A stretch of DNA of 64,000 nucleotides from Bradyrhizobium liaoningense (GTDB taxonomy: Bacteria > Pseudomonadota > Alphaproteobacteria > Rhizobiales > Xanthobacteraceae), in assembly GCF_018130955.1 (NCBI RefSeq), contig NZ_JAFCJM010000012.1, forward strand, positions 62,001 through 126,000, read 5' to 3'. The notes under the pieces are model-generated. The model worked only from the letters and a program-made list of their open reading frames with translations, had not been told where the DNA came from and made no database searches. The position numbers and the translations under genes are program-made. Every line of letters starts with the position of its first letter. The first letter of the stretch is position 1. Of the stretch, positions 47,576 to 55,308 are shown one piece after another.

Positions 47576-49344
47576 GATGATCCCGCGTGAGTCATTTCGA
47601 TGAAATATTTCTGCATGTCCCAGGCGCCGGTGGGACAGCGTTCGGCGCACAGCCCGCAATGCAGGCAGACATCCTCGTCCTTGACCATCACGCGCCCGGT
47701 CTTCAGATCGCTGGAGACGTAGAGGTCCTGGTCGGGACGCGGCGAGGGCGCCTTCAGGCGCGTGCGCAGGTCGCTTTCCTCGCCATTGTCAGTAAAGGTG
47801 ATGCAATCCATCGGGCAGATGTCGGCGCAGGCGTCGCACTCGATGCAGAGCGATGTCGAGAACACGGTCTGCACGTCGCAGTTCAGGCAGCGATGCGCTT
47901 CGCCGAGCGCGAGCTTGACATCATAGCCGAGCTCGACCTCGGCGCGGATGTCCTTCAGCGCGACGACCTTGTCCCGATGCGGCACCTTGAAGCGCTTGTC
48001 GTTGGAGATGTCGTTGTCGTAGCTCCACTCGTGGATGCCCATCTTCTGCGAGGAGATTTGCACATCCGGGAGCGGCCGCTCGTTGATATCCTCGCCGGAC
48101 AGCAGTCGGTGGATCGACATTGCGGCGTCATGGCCGTGCGCGACCGCCCAGATGATGTTCTTCGGACCGAAGGCGGCGTCGCCACCGAAGAACACCTTTG
48201 GATTGGTCGAGGCGAAGGTCTTCTGATCGACCTTGGGCATGTTCCACTTGTCGAACTCGATGCCGCAATCGCGCTCGATCCAGGGGAAGGCGTTCTCCTG
48301 GCCGACCGCGACCAGCACGTCGTCGCAGGGAATGGTCTGATCGGGGTCGCCCGAAGGCACCAGGTTGCGGCGGCCTTTGGCGTCGTATTCGGCTTTGACG
48401 TGCTGGAAGGTGACGCCGATGAGCTTGCCGGCGACATGCTTGAATGCCACCGGCACCATGTAGTTGAGGATCGGAATATCCTCGTGGATCGCGTCTTCCT
48501 TCTCCCACGGCGAGGCCTTCATCTCCTCGAAGCCGGAACGCACGACCACCGTGACTTTCTCGCCGCCGAGCCGGCGCGCGGTGCGGCAGCAATCCATCGC
48601 GGTGTTGCCGCCGCCGAGCACGATGACGCGTTTGCCGATCTTGCCGACATGGCCGAACGACACGTTGGCCAGCCATTCGATTCCGATATGGATGTTGGCG
48701 GCGGCTTCCTTGCGGCCGGGAATGTCGAGCTCGCGGCCGCGCGGCGCGCCGGAGCCGACGAAGATCGCGTCGTATTTCTCCGCGAGCAGCGCCTTCATGC
48801 TCTCGATGCGGTGACCGCCTTTGAAGTCGACGCCGAGATTGAGGATGTAGCCGGTCTCCTCGTCGATGACAGAATTGGGCAGGCGGAACTTCGGGATCTG
48901 CGTGCGCATCATGCCGCCCGCTTCCGGATCGCCATCGAACACGGTGCAGTGATAGCCGAGCGGCGCGAGGTCGCGCGCCACGGTCAGCGAGGCCGGGCCG
49001 CCGCCGACCAGCGCGATGCGCTTGCCGTTCTTCGCTGCGGGGTGCGGCAGGCGCTGCTTGATGTCGTCCTTGAAGTCGGCGGCGACGCGCTTGAGGCGGC
49101 AGATCGCGACCGGCGTTTCCTCGACGCGGCCGCGGCGGCAGGCCGGCTCGCATGGACGGTCGCAGGTGCGTCCCAGAATTCCTGGGAACACATTCGATTT
49201 CCAATTGATCATGTAGGCGTCGCTGTAGCGGCCTTGCGCGATCAAACGGATGTATTCGGGAACAGGGGTGTGTGCAGGACAGGCCCACTGACAATCGACT
49301 ACCTTGTGAAAGTAGTCGGGGGCCGCAATATCGGTCGGTTTCAT
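47545..49344 (-). CDS. GltD-like FAD/NAD(P) oxidoreductase with ferredoxin domain
   Basis: A 599-residue iron-sulfur flavoprotein. The N-terminus has the Fe-S binding dihydroprolyl/GltD-type helical domain (CQWACPAHTPVPEYI, CDRPCEPACRRG). It is followed by FAD binding at VGGGPASLTVARDLAPLG and NAD(P)H binding at VLGGGNTAMDCCRTARRLG, and a C-terminal two-cluster ferredoxin domain (CIECDACADICPMDC; CLHCGLCAERCP, about 500-585). Its place directly before korAB, with a 31-base overlap, suggests it transfers electrons between NAD(P)H and the 2-oxoacid oxidoreductase; there is no glutamate synthase large subunit here. Confidence 0.88.
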   Translation of the reverse strand: MKPTDIAAPDYFHKVVDCQWACPAHTPVPEYIRLIAQGRYSDAYMINWKSNVFPGILGRTCDRPCEPACRRGRVEETPVAICRLKRVAADFKDDIKQRLPHPAAKNGKRIALVGGGPASLTVARDLAPLGYHCTVFDGDPEAGGMMRTQIPKFRLPNSVIDEETGYILNLGVDFKGGHRIESMKALLAEKYDAIFVGSGAPRGRELDIPGRKEAAANIHIGIEWLANVSFGHVGKIGKRVIVLGGGNTAMDCCRTARRLGGEKVTVVVRSGFEEMKASPWEKEDAIHEDIPILNYMVPVAFKHVAGKLIGVTFQHVKAEYDAKGRRNLVPSGDPDQTIPCDDVLVAVGQENAFPWIERDCGIEFDKWNMPKVDQKTFASTNPKVFFGGDAAFGPKNIIWAVAHGHDAAMSIHRLLSGEDINERPLPDVQISSQKMGIHEWSYDNDISNDKRFKVPHRDKVVALKDIRAEVELGYDVKLALGEAHRCLNCDVQTVFSTSLCIECDACADICPMDCITFTDNGEESDLRTRLKAPSPRPDQDLYVSSDLKTGRVMVKDEDVCLHCGLCAERCPTGAWDMQKYFIEMTHAGSSCPTKSRSAA

Positions 49345-49583
49345 TCCTACCCTGTCCGCACGGGCTCAAGGACCCCTGCGGCCTTCTTGAGCTTGCGAAC
49401 GCCTAGGACGCGTCGATATGGTTTTTGAATTGGATCATAGGCTTACCTTATTAGAACCATTCCGAACCCCGCACAAAGGCAAATTTCGGCGATCTCCAGC
49501 TTTCATGGGAGCTGCGCGCGGACAGCATTAATGGCGCGGAAATTATGCGGCGGTGCAGCATCCCGCGCAGCGTGTGAGCGATG

Positions 49584-50285
49584 TCAGCCGCGTGCGATGT
49601 CGCGGTTGATGTCGCGGTTGATGTCGCTCTTGGCGAGGTCCCACATCAGGCAATACGTGCCGACGGAGACAGGCACTGATGAGGGCGAGGCCGCGGGCCC
49701 GGTGAAGCGCTCTGCGATCACGGACGAGACCGCGCTCACGCTCGTGCCGTCGATCAGGATGAACCAATCGCTCGCGCCGGGATTCTGCGCTGCCGGAATC
49801 TCGGCCGTCGGTCGCGAAAGGGCGGCGTCGCTCTCCAGCAGATGCATGGAAATGATTCCGTCGAGCCTTTCCGGGGTGAGTTTCTGCCGCAGCGCATCAC
49901 GCAGATGTCGCGTGCCGTCGGTCGTGGGCCGCAGCCGCACCACGCCGAGCGCAACCCCGCGCCCGGTGCCGTGGCTGATCGTGATCCGCGCCACCACGCG
50001 CACCATGTTGTGAAAGCGCGCCATGGTCCGGCGCGACCAGTCGGTGGGGTTTTGCAGCCGCGCCCGATAGGCACGGCTGTCGAGAACGTCGATCGTCGCG
50101 GTGGAATACAGGAAGAGATACTTTGGATTGGCCGCGTGCGCGACATAGCGCCGCGCCTCCAGAAATCCGTCGATCGCGACGCGCTCCTCGAGATGCTCGC
50201 GGTCGTACCAGCGGTTGAAATCGGCTTCGTGCTCGGCGTCGATGTCCATCGACGTCAGCAGCATCCCCCTCCCGGCGAGCGGCAT
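49584..50285 (-). CDS. Dimeric alpha-beta barrel protein of unknown function (possibly DUF4286/EthD-like)
   Basis: A 233-residue protein that looks like two ferredoxin-like alpha-beta barrel repeats: MLLTSMDIDAEHEADFNRWYDREHLEERV in the first half and GVVRLRPTTDGTRHLRDALRQKL in the second. WYDREHLEER recalls DUF4286/EthD-like proteins. The ATG at 50285 has AGGAG about 6 bases upstream. It starts 13 bp after pip and is likely the last gene of the pqq operon. The C-terminal codons contain a 12-bp repeat (DINRDINRDIA). Confidence 0.65.
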   Translation of the reverse strand: MPLAGRGMLLTSMDIDAEHEADFNRWYDREHLEERVAIDGFLEARRYVAHAANPKYLFLYSTATIDVLDSRAYRARLQNPTDWSRRTMARFHNMVRVVARITISHGTGRGVALGVVRLRPTTDGTRHLRDALRQKLTPERLDGIISMHLLESDAALSRPTAEIPAAQNPGASDWFILIDGTSVSAVSSVIAERFTGPAASPSSVPVSVGTYCLMWDLAKSDINRDINRDIARG

Positions 50286-50298
50286 TTTGCGCTCCTGT

Positions 50299-51285
50299 CT
50301 ATCGTGGTGTCCCGGAAGCGAGGTCGGCGATCGCGCGCATCACGGCGTCCCTCACGCCGGGATCATAGAGCGAATGGCCGGCTTCTTCCACGATGCGAAT
50401 CTCGGAACCCGGCCAGACCTTCGCCAGCGCTTGCGATGTTTCGGGCGGGCACAACAGATCATAGCGGCCCTGGATGATGATGCCGTGAATGCCGGCGAGC
50501 CTGTCCGCGTTGCGCAGCAGTTGGTCCGGCGTCATGAAGCTGTCGTTGGAGAAGTAATACGCTTCCATGAACGGCGTCGCTGGCAGCGGCCGCGTCGAAT
50601 TCAGCAAGGCCTGATCGATCCGCGTGCGCGCCGGCTTGTGCTCCGACAGCGTGCGCTCGGTGTCGTGCCAGGCCCGCGCGGCCGGACCGTGCACGGCCGG
50701 ATCGGGATCGAGGATGCGGCGCCAATAGGCCTCGACCGGCCGGTTGCGCTCCTCCGGAGGGAGCAAGCTCAGAAAATCCTCGTTCAGTGCGGGGTAGAAT
50801 TGCGGCAATCGCACGGTGAAGCCGGCCTCGACTTCCGCCCGTGTGCCGAGAAAGGTTGCGCGCAGCACGATGCCCGAGACGCGCTCGGGATGTGCCTCGG
50901 CGTAAGCCAGCGCCAATGTCGCGCCCCAGGAGCCGCCGACCACCAACCAGCGGTCGAAGCCGAACTTTTCGCGGACCGCTTCCATGTCGGCGATCAGATG
51001 CGGCAGCGTGTTGTGCTCGCGCGACCCCTTCGGCCGGCTGCGGCCGCAGCCGCGCTGGTCGAGCAGCACCGCGCAGAAGCGCTCGGGATCGAACAGCCGG
51101 CGATGATCGGGCTGGCATCCGCTGCCGGGACCGCCATGCAGATAGACCGCGGGAATGCCGTCGGGACGCCCGACGCTCTCGACATAAATCTCGTGGCCGT
51201 TGGTGACGGCGAGCATCTCGGAGGTCAGCGGCGCAAAGGGATCGGCGCGGTTCGCCGATCTCGCCGCATCGGCGTCAGGCGCCAT
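50299..51285 (-). CDS. pip: Proline iminopeptidase (prolyl aminopeptidase)
   Basis: An alpha/beta hydrolase of 328 residues that removes N-terminal proline from peptides. It shows the oxyanion motif HGGPGSGCQP, LLDQRGCGRSRP, the nucleophile in VVGGSWGATLALAYAEAHP, the Asp region IIIQGRYDLLCPP and the His in EAGHSLYDPG. The start at 51285 gives the usual family length; the longer frame lies within pqqE. It overlaps the end of pqqE by 11 bases, so it is probably made with the PQQ enzymes. Confidence 0.93.
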   Translation of the reverse strand: MAPDADAARSANRADPFAPLTSEMLAVTNGHEIYVESVGRPDGIPAVYLHGGPGSGCQPDHRRLFDPERFCAVLLDQRGCGRSRPKGSREHNTLPHLIADMEAVREKFGFDRWLVVGGSWGATLALAYAEAHPERVSGIVLRATFLGTRAEVEAGFTVRLPQFYPALNEDFLSLLPPEERNRPVEAYWRRILDPDPAVHGPAARAWHDTERTLSEHKPARTRIDQALLNSTRPLPATPFMEAYYFSNDSFMTPDQLLRNADRLAGIHGIIIQGRYDLLCPPETSQALAKVWPGSEIRIVEEAGHSLYDPGVRDAVMRAIADLASGTPR

Positions 51286-52474
51286 TCTCGGATTCCAGGG
51301 TCCCGCCGGCAAAGTTGCGATAGAGGAAGCGGTTGGTCTCGCCTTCGGCCTCGCGCTCGGCCTGCTTGAAGATGGTCTCGTGCATCGGCGACAGCGCGCA
51401 GGCCGGATCGGTATTGGCGGCATCGCCCGTCAGCGCAAAGGCCTGGCAGCGGCAGCCGCCGAAATCGATCTCGCGGAACTCGCACGACTTGCACGGCTCC
51501 TTCATCCAGCCCGTGCCGCGATAGCGGTTGAAGGCCTCCGAGTTCTGCCAGATCCAGGCGATCGAATGGTTGGAGCGCACGGATTCGAATTCGAGGCCGG
51601 TGATGCTCTCGGCGGCGTGGCAGGGCAGCACCTTGCCGGCGGGCGAGATGTTGAAGAACTGCCGGCCCCAGCCCCCCATGCATTTCTTCGGCCGCAGCGC
51701 GTAATAGTCCGGTACGACGTAGTCGATGGTCAACCGGCCCTTCAGAGTTTCGCGGGCCTCCTCGACGAGGCGGGTACATTCATCGAGCTGCGCCACCGTC
51801 GGCATCAGCGCGGCGCGGTTCTTCAGCGCCCAGCCGTAATATTGCACATTGGCGACCTCCAGCCGGTCGGCGTCGAGATCGAGCGACATCTGGATGATGT
51901 CGGGGAGCTGGTGCAGGTTCTGGCGGTGCATCACCGCGTTTACGGTGAGCGGCAGGTCGAGCTCGCGCGTCCATTTCGCGACCTCGATCTTCTTGTGATG
52001 CGCGCCCTTGTAGCCGGCGACGCGGTCGGCAAGGCCGTCTTCGGTGCCCTGGAAACTGATCTGCACATGGCAGAGCCCGGCATCGGCGAGATCGCTGAGC
52101 TTGTCGCGCGTCAGCAGCACGGCCGAGGTGATCAGATTGGTGTAGAGGCCGACGTCGCTGGCGTGCTTGACCAGTTCGACCAGATCCTTGCGCGCGGTCG
52201 GCTCGCCGCCGGAGAAATGGATCTGCAGCACGCCGATCTCGGCGAGCTCGCTCAACACCTTCTTCCACTCGTCGGTGGTCAGCTCGCGGCCGGCGCGGTC
52301 GAGCTCGACGGGGTTGGAGCAATAGGGGCATTGCAGCGGGCAGCGATGCGTGATCTCGAGCAGCACGGCGAGCGGAATGCCAAAGGTTTCCGCCGTCGAG
52401 CGCTGCTTCTCCAGCACCGCGAGGCTGTCGCTTGCGGTGGGGGGAACGCTGCGATCGCTGAGCACGTCACTCAT
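51275..52474 (-). CDS. pqqE: PqqA peptide cyclase, radical SAM (PqqE)
   Basis: PqqE forms the carbon-carbon bond between the Glu and Tyr of PqqA, helped by PqqD. The 399-residue radical SAM/SPASM protein has the 4Fe-4S motif CPLQCPYC (residues about 45-52), FSGGEPTARKDL, and a C-terminal cysteine-rich SPASM region (KKCMGGWGR, CHAAE, CKSCEFREIDFGGCRCQAF). The ATG at 52474 follows a duplicated AAGACACCATGAGT sequence that separates it from pqqD by 10 bp. It overlaps pip. Confidence 0.97.
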   Translation of the reverse strand: MSDVLSDRSVPPTASDSLAVLEKQRSTAETFGIPLAVLLEITHRCPLQCPYCSNPVELDRAGRELTTDEWKKVLSELAEIGVLQIHFSGGEPTARKDLVELVKHASDVGLYTNLITSAVLLTRDKLSDLADAGLCHVQISFQGTEDGLADRVAGYKGAHHKKIEVAKWTRELDLPLTVNAVMHRQNLHQLPDIIQMSLDLDADRLEVANVQYYGWALKNRAALMPTVAQLDECTRLVEEARETLKGRLTIDYVVPDYYALRPKKCMGGWGRQFFNISPAGKVLPCHAAESITGLEFESVRSNHSIAWIWQNSEAFNRYRGTGWMKEPCKSCEFREIDFGGCRCQAFALTGDAANTDPACALSPMHETIFKQAEREAEGETNRFLYRNFAGGTLESENGA

Positions 52475-52484
52475 GGTGTCTTAC

Positions 52485-52796
52485 TCATGGTGTCTTCTCG
52501 CGTGCCTCGGTGAGAAAGCCCTTGTCGGCGAGATCCTGGAGCATGGCGACCACGTCGGTCAAAATCGCCTCGCGCGGGGCAGCATACTTCTCCGCGAGCA
52601 GATCCGCCACGTTGCCGACATTGCGCGCACCGTCGCAAAGCTGCAAGACCTCGACGGCAATTTCGTCCGGCGCCAGCACCCGTTCCGGCGCCAGGATCAC
52701 CCAGACCTTGCGGGTCTCGTCGTATTTCAGCTTGGCATGCCGCGGCAGCACCGGCCGGCTTGCCTCGCTGACGCTGATGTGACGCGGCGCTGCCAT
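52485..52796 (-). CDS. pqqD: PQQ biosynthesis peptide chaperone PqqD
   Basis: PqqD is the RiPP recognition element that binds the PqqA leader and presents it to PqqE. The 103-residue protein has the winged-helix peptide-binding fold: LPRHAKLKYDETRKVWVILAPERVL, then AVEVLQLCDGARNVGNVADLLAEKY. Its last codons, EKTP-stop, sit in the first unit of a 14-bp duplication. It is preceded by pqqC at a 19-bp gap. Confidence 0.95.
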   Translation of the reverse strand: MAAPRHISVSEASRPVLPRHAKLKYDETRKVWVILAPERVLAPDEIAVEVLQLCDGARNVGNVADLLAEKYAAPREAILTDVVAMLQDLADKGFLTEAREKTP

Positions 52797-52815
52797 GATC
52801 TGTTCCTAGCCGTTC

Positions 52816-53595
52816 CTAATTTCCTTTGGGCACGAAGGCGCCCGGCGGGATGTGGCCTTCGACATAGGCGTGGTAGAGCGCATCGAGCTGCACCCACAAC
52901 ACGTTGGTCTTGAAGATCAGCGCGTTGCAGACCGATGCGCGCTCCTCCGGCGTTCTCGCATGTGTCTTGACATAGTCGAGCGCAAAATTGGCGTCGCGCG
53001 GCGCCTGGGTCAGGCGGCGCTTGAAGTAGCTCATGATGTCGGGGTTGACGAAATCATAGTGCTGCAACATGCCGGAGATGCGCTCTTCGTGCAGGTTCGG
53101 CGCGAACAGTTCCGTCAGCGAGGACGCGATCGCCTCCAGCGGGCTCTTCTCGCGGCAATAGTGCACATAGGCTTCGACGGCAAAGCGCGTCGCCGGCAAA
53201 ATGCCTTCGGTCGATTCCACATAGGCCGTATCGAGCCCGAGGCCTTCGGTCAGCTTGATCCAGCGTTCGATGCCGCCTTCGCTGCCGATATCGCCGTCAT
53301 GGTCTTCGATGCGGTGGCGCCATTCGACGCGGGTGGCACGGTCGCGGAAGCGCGAGATCACGACCGCGTCCTTGATCGGGATCGTGCTCTGGTAATAGTA
53401 GCGGTTGAGCGCCCAGGCCTGTACCTGGCCCTTGTTCAGCTTGCCGCCGTGCAACAGCTTATGGAAAGGATGCAGGCTGTGATAGCGCGTCGCGCCGATA
53501 TGGCGCAGCGTCGCCTCGAGCTCCTCGGCCGAGTTGAGACGGATGTCCTTGCCGATCGAAAGTGCGGTCATCCCCGTCAGTGTCGTCGCATTCAC
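52816..53595 (-). CDS. pqqC: Pyrroloquinoline-quinone synthase (PqqC)
   Basis: PqqC is the cofactor-free oxidase that carries out the last ring closure and oxidation to PQQ. The 259-residue protein has the family pattern YHSLHPFHKLLHGGKLNKGQVQAWALNRYYYQSTIPIKDA, SRFRDRATRVEWRHRIEDHDG and ALDYVKTHARTPEE. Its start overlaps the pqqB stop by four bases. Confidence 0.97.
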   Translation of the reverse strand: MNATTLTGMTALSIGKDIRLNSAEELEATLRHIGATRYHSLHPFHKLLHGGKLNKGQVQAWALNRYYYQSTIPIKDAVVISRFRDRATRVEWRHRIEDHDGDIGSEGGIERWIKLTEGLGLDTAYVESTEGILPATRFAVEAYVHYCREKSPLEAIASSLTELFAPNLHEERISGMLQHYDFVNPDIMSYFKRRLTQAPRDANFALDYVKTHARTPEERASVCNALIFKTNVLWVQLDALYHAYVEGHIPPGAFVPKGN

Positions 53596-54521
53596 AGCAC
53601 GATCTCCGTTCCGTCGGCGGGTATCTGCCAGCCCGCATGTTCGGCCGCCTTGCGCTCGCTTGAGGCGGGCAGCAGCGCCGGGTTCGAGTTGTTGATATGC
53701 AGAAATATCTTCCTGTCGATATCGAGGCCGGCGAGCCGCGCGATGGCGCCGTCATCGCCGGACATCGCGACATGTCCCATGCTCTTGCCGGTCTTCTGGC
53801 CGAGCCCGGCCAAAATCATCTCGTCGTCGCGCCACACCGTACCGTCGAAGAACACGAGTGACGAGCCCGAAATTTCTTGCCGAAGTTCGTCGGTCACCTC
53901 GGCGCAGGCGGCGAGGAAGTAGAAGGTCTTGCCATCAGCCTTGTGCGTGATCTTCAGGCCGAGCGTATCGCCGTCGCCGCCGCTGCCGCCGGGATGAACC
54001 TTGCCTTCGAGATACCAGGCTGATTTGCCGGCAACGGCAAACGCCTTGACCTCGATGCCGGACGGCGATCCGTCGAGCAGGGTGGGCTCGAAGGCTTCAC
54101 CGATGCCGATCGGCTGCCTTGCGACGGTCTTCTCGTTCAGCACGTTGAAGATGCTGTTCTCCCTCAGGATCGCCAGCACCTTGTCATGCGCATAGATCGT
54201 GAACGGCGAGCCCTCGCGCATCGAGAGCAGGCCGGCCACCGCATCGACCTCGCTGTTGGTCAGGATCACGCCCGCGATCGGCGTGTGGCGGAGCGCGCCC
54301 GGTTTCGGATGCAACTGCGGCGTCGCGTTCAATTGCTGTCGAAGGTCGGGGGAGGCGTTGATCAGGAACCAGTGCGCACCGTCGGCACTGAAGGCGACCG
54401 AGGCTTGCGTTCTCTGAAGCTCCCCGAGATCAGCGCGCGCTGCCCGGCATCCGGCGCAGCCGCAGTTCCACTGCGGGACCCCGCCGCCGGCGGCGGCGCC
54501 CAGGACGACGACGCGAAGCAT
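53592..54521 (-). CDS. pqqB: PQQ biosynthesis protein PqqB
   Basis: PqqB is a metallo-beta-lactamase-fold hydroxylase that acts on the Tyr of the PQQ precursor. From the ATG at 54521 it has 309 residues, starting LRVVVLGAAAGGGVPQWNCGCAGC and containing LINASPDLRQQL, SEVDAVAGLLSMRE and HVAMSGDDGAIARL. AGGAG lies about 9 bases before this ATG; the longer start at 54542 is less likely. It overlaps pqqC by four bases. Confidence 0.96.
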   Translation of the reverse strand: MLRVVVLGAAAGGGVPQWNCGCAGCRAARADLGELQRTQASVAFSADGAHWFLINASPDLRQQLNATPQLHPKPGALRHTPIAGVILTNSEVDAVAGLLSMREGSPFTIYAHDKVLAILRENSIFNVLNEKTVARQPIGIGEAFEPTLLDGSPSGIEVKAFAVAGKSAWYLEGKVHPGGSGGDGDTLGLKITHKADGKTFYFLAACAEVTDELRQEISGSSLVFFDGTVWRDDEMILAGLGQKTGKSMGHVAMSGDDGAIARLAGLDIDRKIFLHINNSNPALLPASSERKAAEHAGWQIPADGTEIVL

Positions 54522-54572
54522 GAATCCGTCTCCTGGAAACACGTGTCGCGGTGGATCTCAGACCGACGCAAC

Positions 54573-54588
54573 TCCCCGTATTCGGGGA
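54573..54588. promoter_or_regulatory. Hairpin between pqqA and pqqB
   Basis: TCCCCG-TATT-CGGGGA: a 6-bp GC-rich stem with a four-base loop in the 117-bp pqqA-pqqB gap, and no U tract after it. Position suggests an attenuator or an mRNA-stabilising structure giving more pqqA than pqqBCDE transcript. Confidence 0.5.
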
Positions 54589-54638
54589 ACGCATCGCGCC
54601 CGAAGGATCCACCTGCGCTCAACGCAAAATCGTCACCC

Positions 54639-54719
54639 TTACTTGCGGGTGGCGCTCACATACATGTTGATTTCCATGCCGCACGGCACTTCGACGATCT
54701 TCGGTGCTTTCCAGGCCAT
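54639..54719 (-). CDS. pqqA: PQQ precursor peptide PqqA
   Basis: A 26-residue peptide starting MAWKAPKIVEVPCG and ending in SATRK. It carries the Glu16-x-x-x-Tyr20 pair that PqqE joins and that becomes PQQ. AAGGAG lies about 8 bases before the ATG. It is the first gene of the pqqABCDE operon, and too short for usual gene finders. Confidence 0.97.
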   Translation of the reverse strand: MAWKAPKIVEVPCGMEINMYVSATRK

Positions 54720-54967
54720 TGTGGCTCTCCTTTTCGCGAAACCGGACGTATCCGCCCCGGAGTTAAATTAGTGCGAGCGGAAAAGTTCGCCAGTGAAATC
54801 TTCCGGGACCTAGGTAGTAGTTTGCGGAATTGCTGCGATGCAAACTTGCAGGGGATTGCCGGGCGCACGAAAAAAACGACGATGGGTCGTGATCCCTGAC
54901 CCGGATAAAGCAGTTGTGAGTGCAGGGGCGCTTTCAATCAGCTACAGGCGACACCATTGGATGAGGC

Positions 54968-55225
54968 ATGCCCAGATACTTCTTCAACACCCGCATCGGC
55001 GATGAATTGATCGTGGATCCTGACGGCGAGGATCTGCGCAACCCCGATCGCGCCTGGGAAGTGGCGCGCCAGATGATTTTGGAAGTGCTGAAATCGGAAG
55101 GGACGCAGCCGGCGCTGCTCGAGGCCGTCATCGAGGTCACCGACACCGATGGCGAAATCGTGCTGGAGTTTCCCTTCACCGAGGCGCTGCTGGACATGCC
55201 CGATAAGTCCGCCACCAGGCACTGA
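54968..55225 (+). CDS. Small DUF6894 family protein
   Basis: An 85-residue protein beginning PRYFFNTRIGDELIVDPDGEDLRNPDRAWEVARQM, the pattern of the DUF6894 family of short rhizobial proteins with no known role. No signal or membrane segment is seen. It is divergent from pqqA and precedes the amidase by 83 bp that contain a perfect hairpin. Confidence 0.8.
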   Translation: MPRYFFNTRIGDELIVDPDGEDLRNPDRAWEVARQMILEVLKSEGTQPALLEAVIEVTDTDGEIVLEFPFTEALLDMPDKSATRH

Positions 55226-55271
55226 TTTCGCTTCCTTAGCCTCTGCGGAATCCGCATGGCTTTGACCGGTA

Positions 55272-55293
55272 ACCGGGGTTAAAAGACCCCGGT
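55272..55293. promoter_or_regulatory. Perfect 8-bp inverted repeat just before the amidase ribosome site
   Basis: ACCGGGGT and ACCCCGGT separated by TAAAAG. It ends 5 bases before GGAG of the amidase, and 47 bases after the DUF6894 stop. It could be an operator, a translational control hairpin or part of a terminator, but no U tract follows. Confidence 0.5.
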
Positions 55294-55308
55294 CACACGG
55301 AGTTAGTC

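Noticed and set aside
47545..49344. Glutamate synthase small subunit (gltD)
   Set aside because: No gltB neighbour; the C-terminal ferredoxin domain and the overlap with korA indicate a different electron-transfer role.
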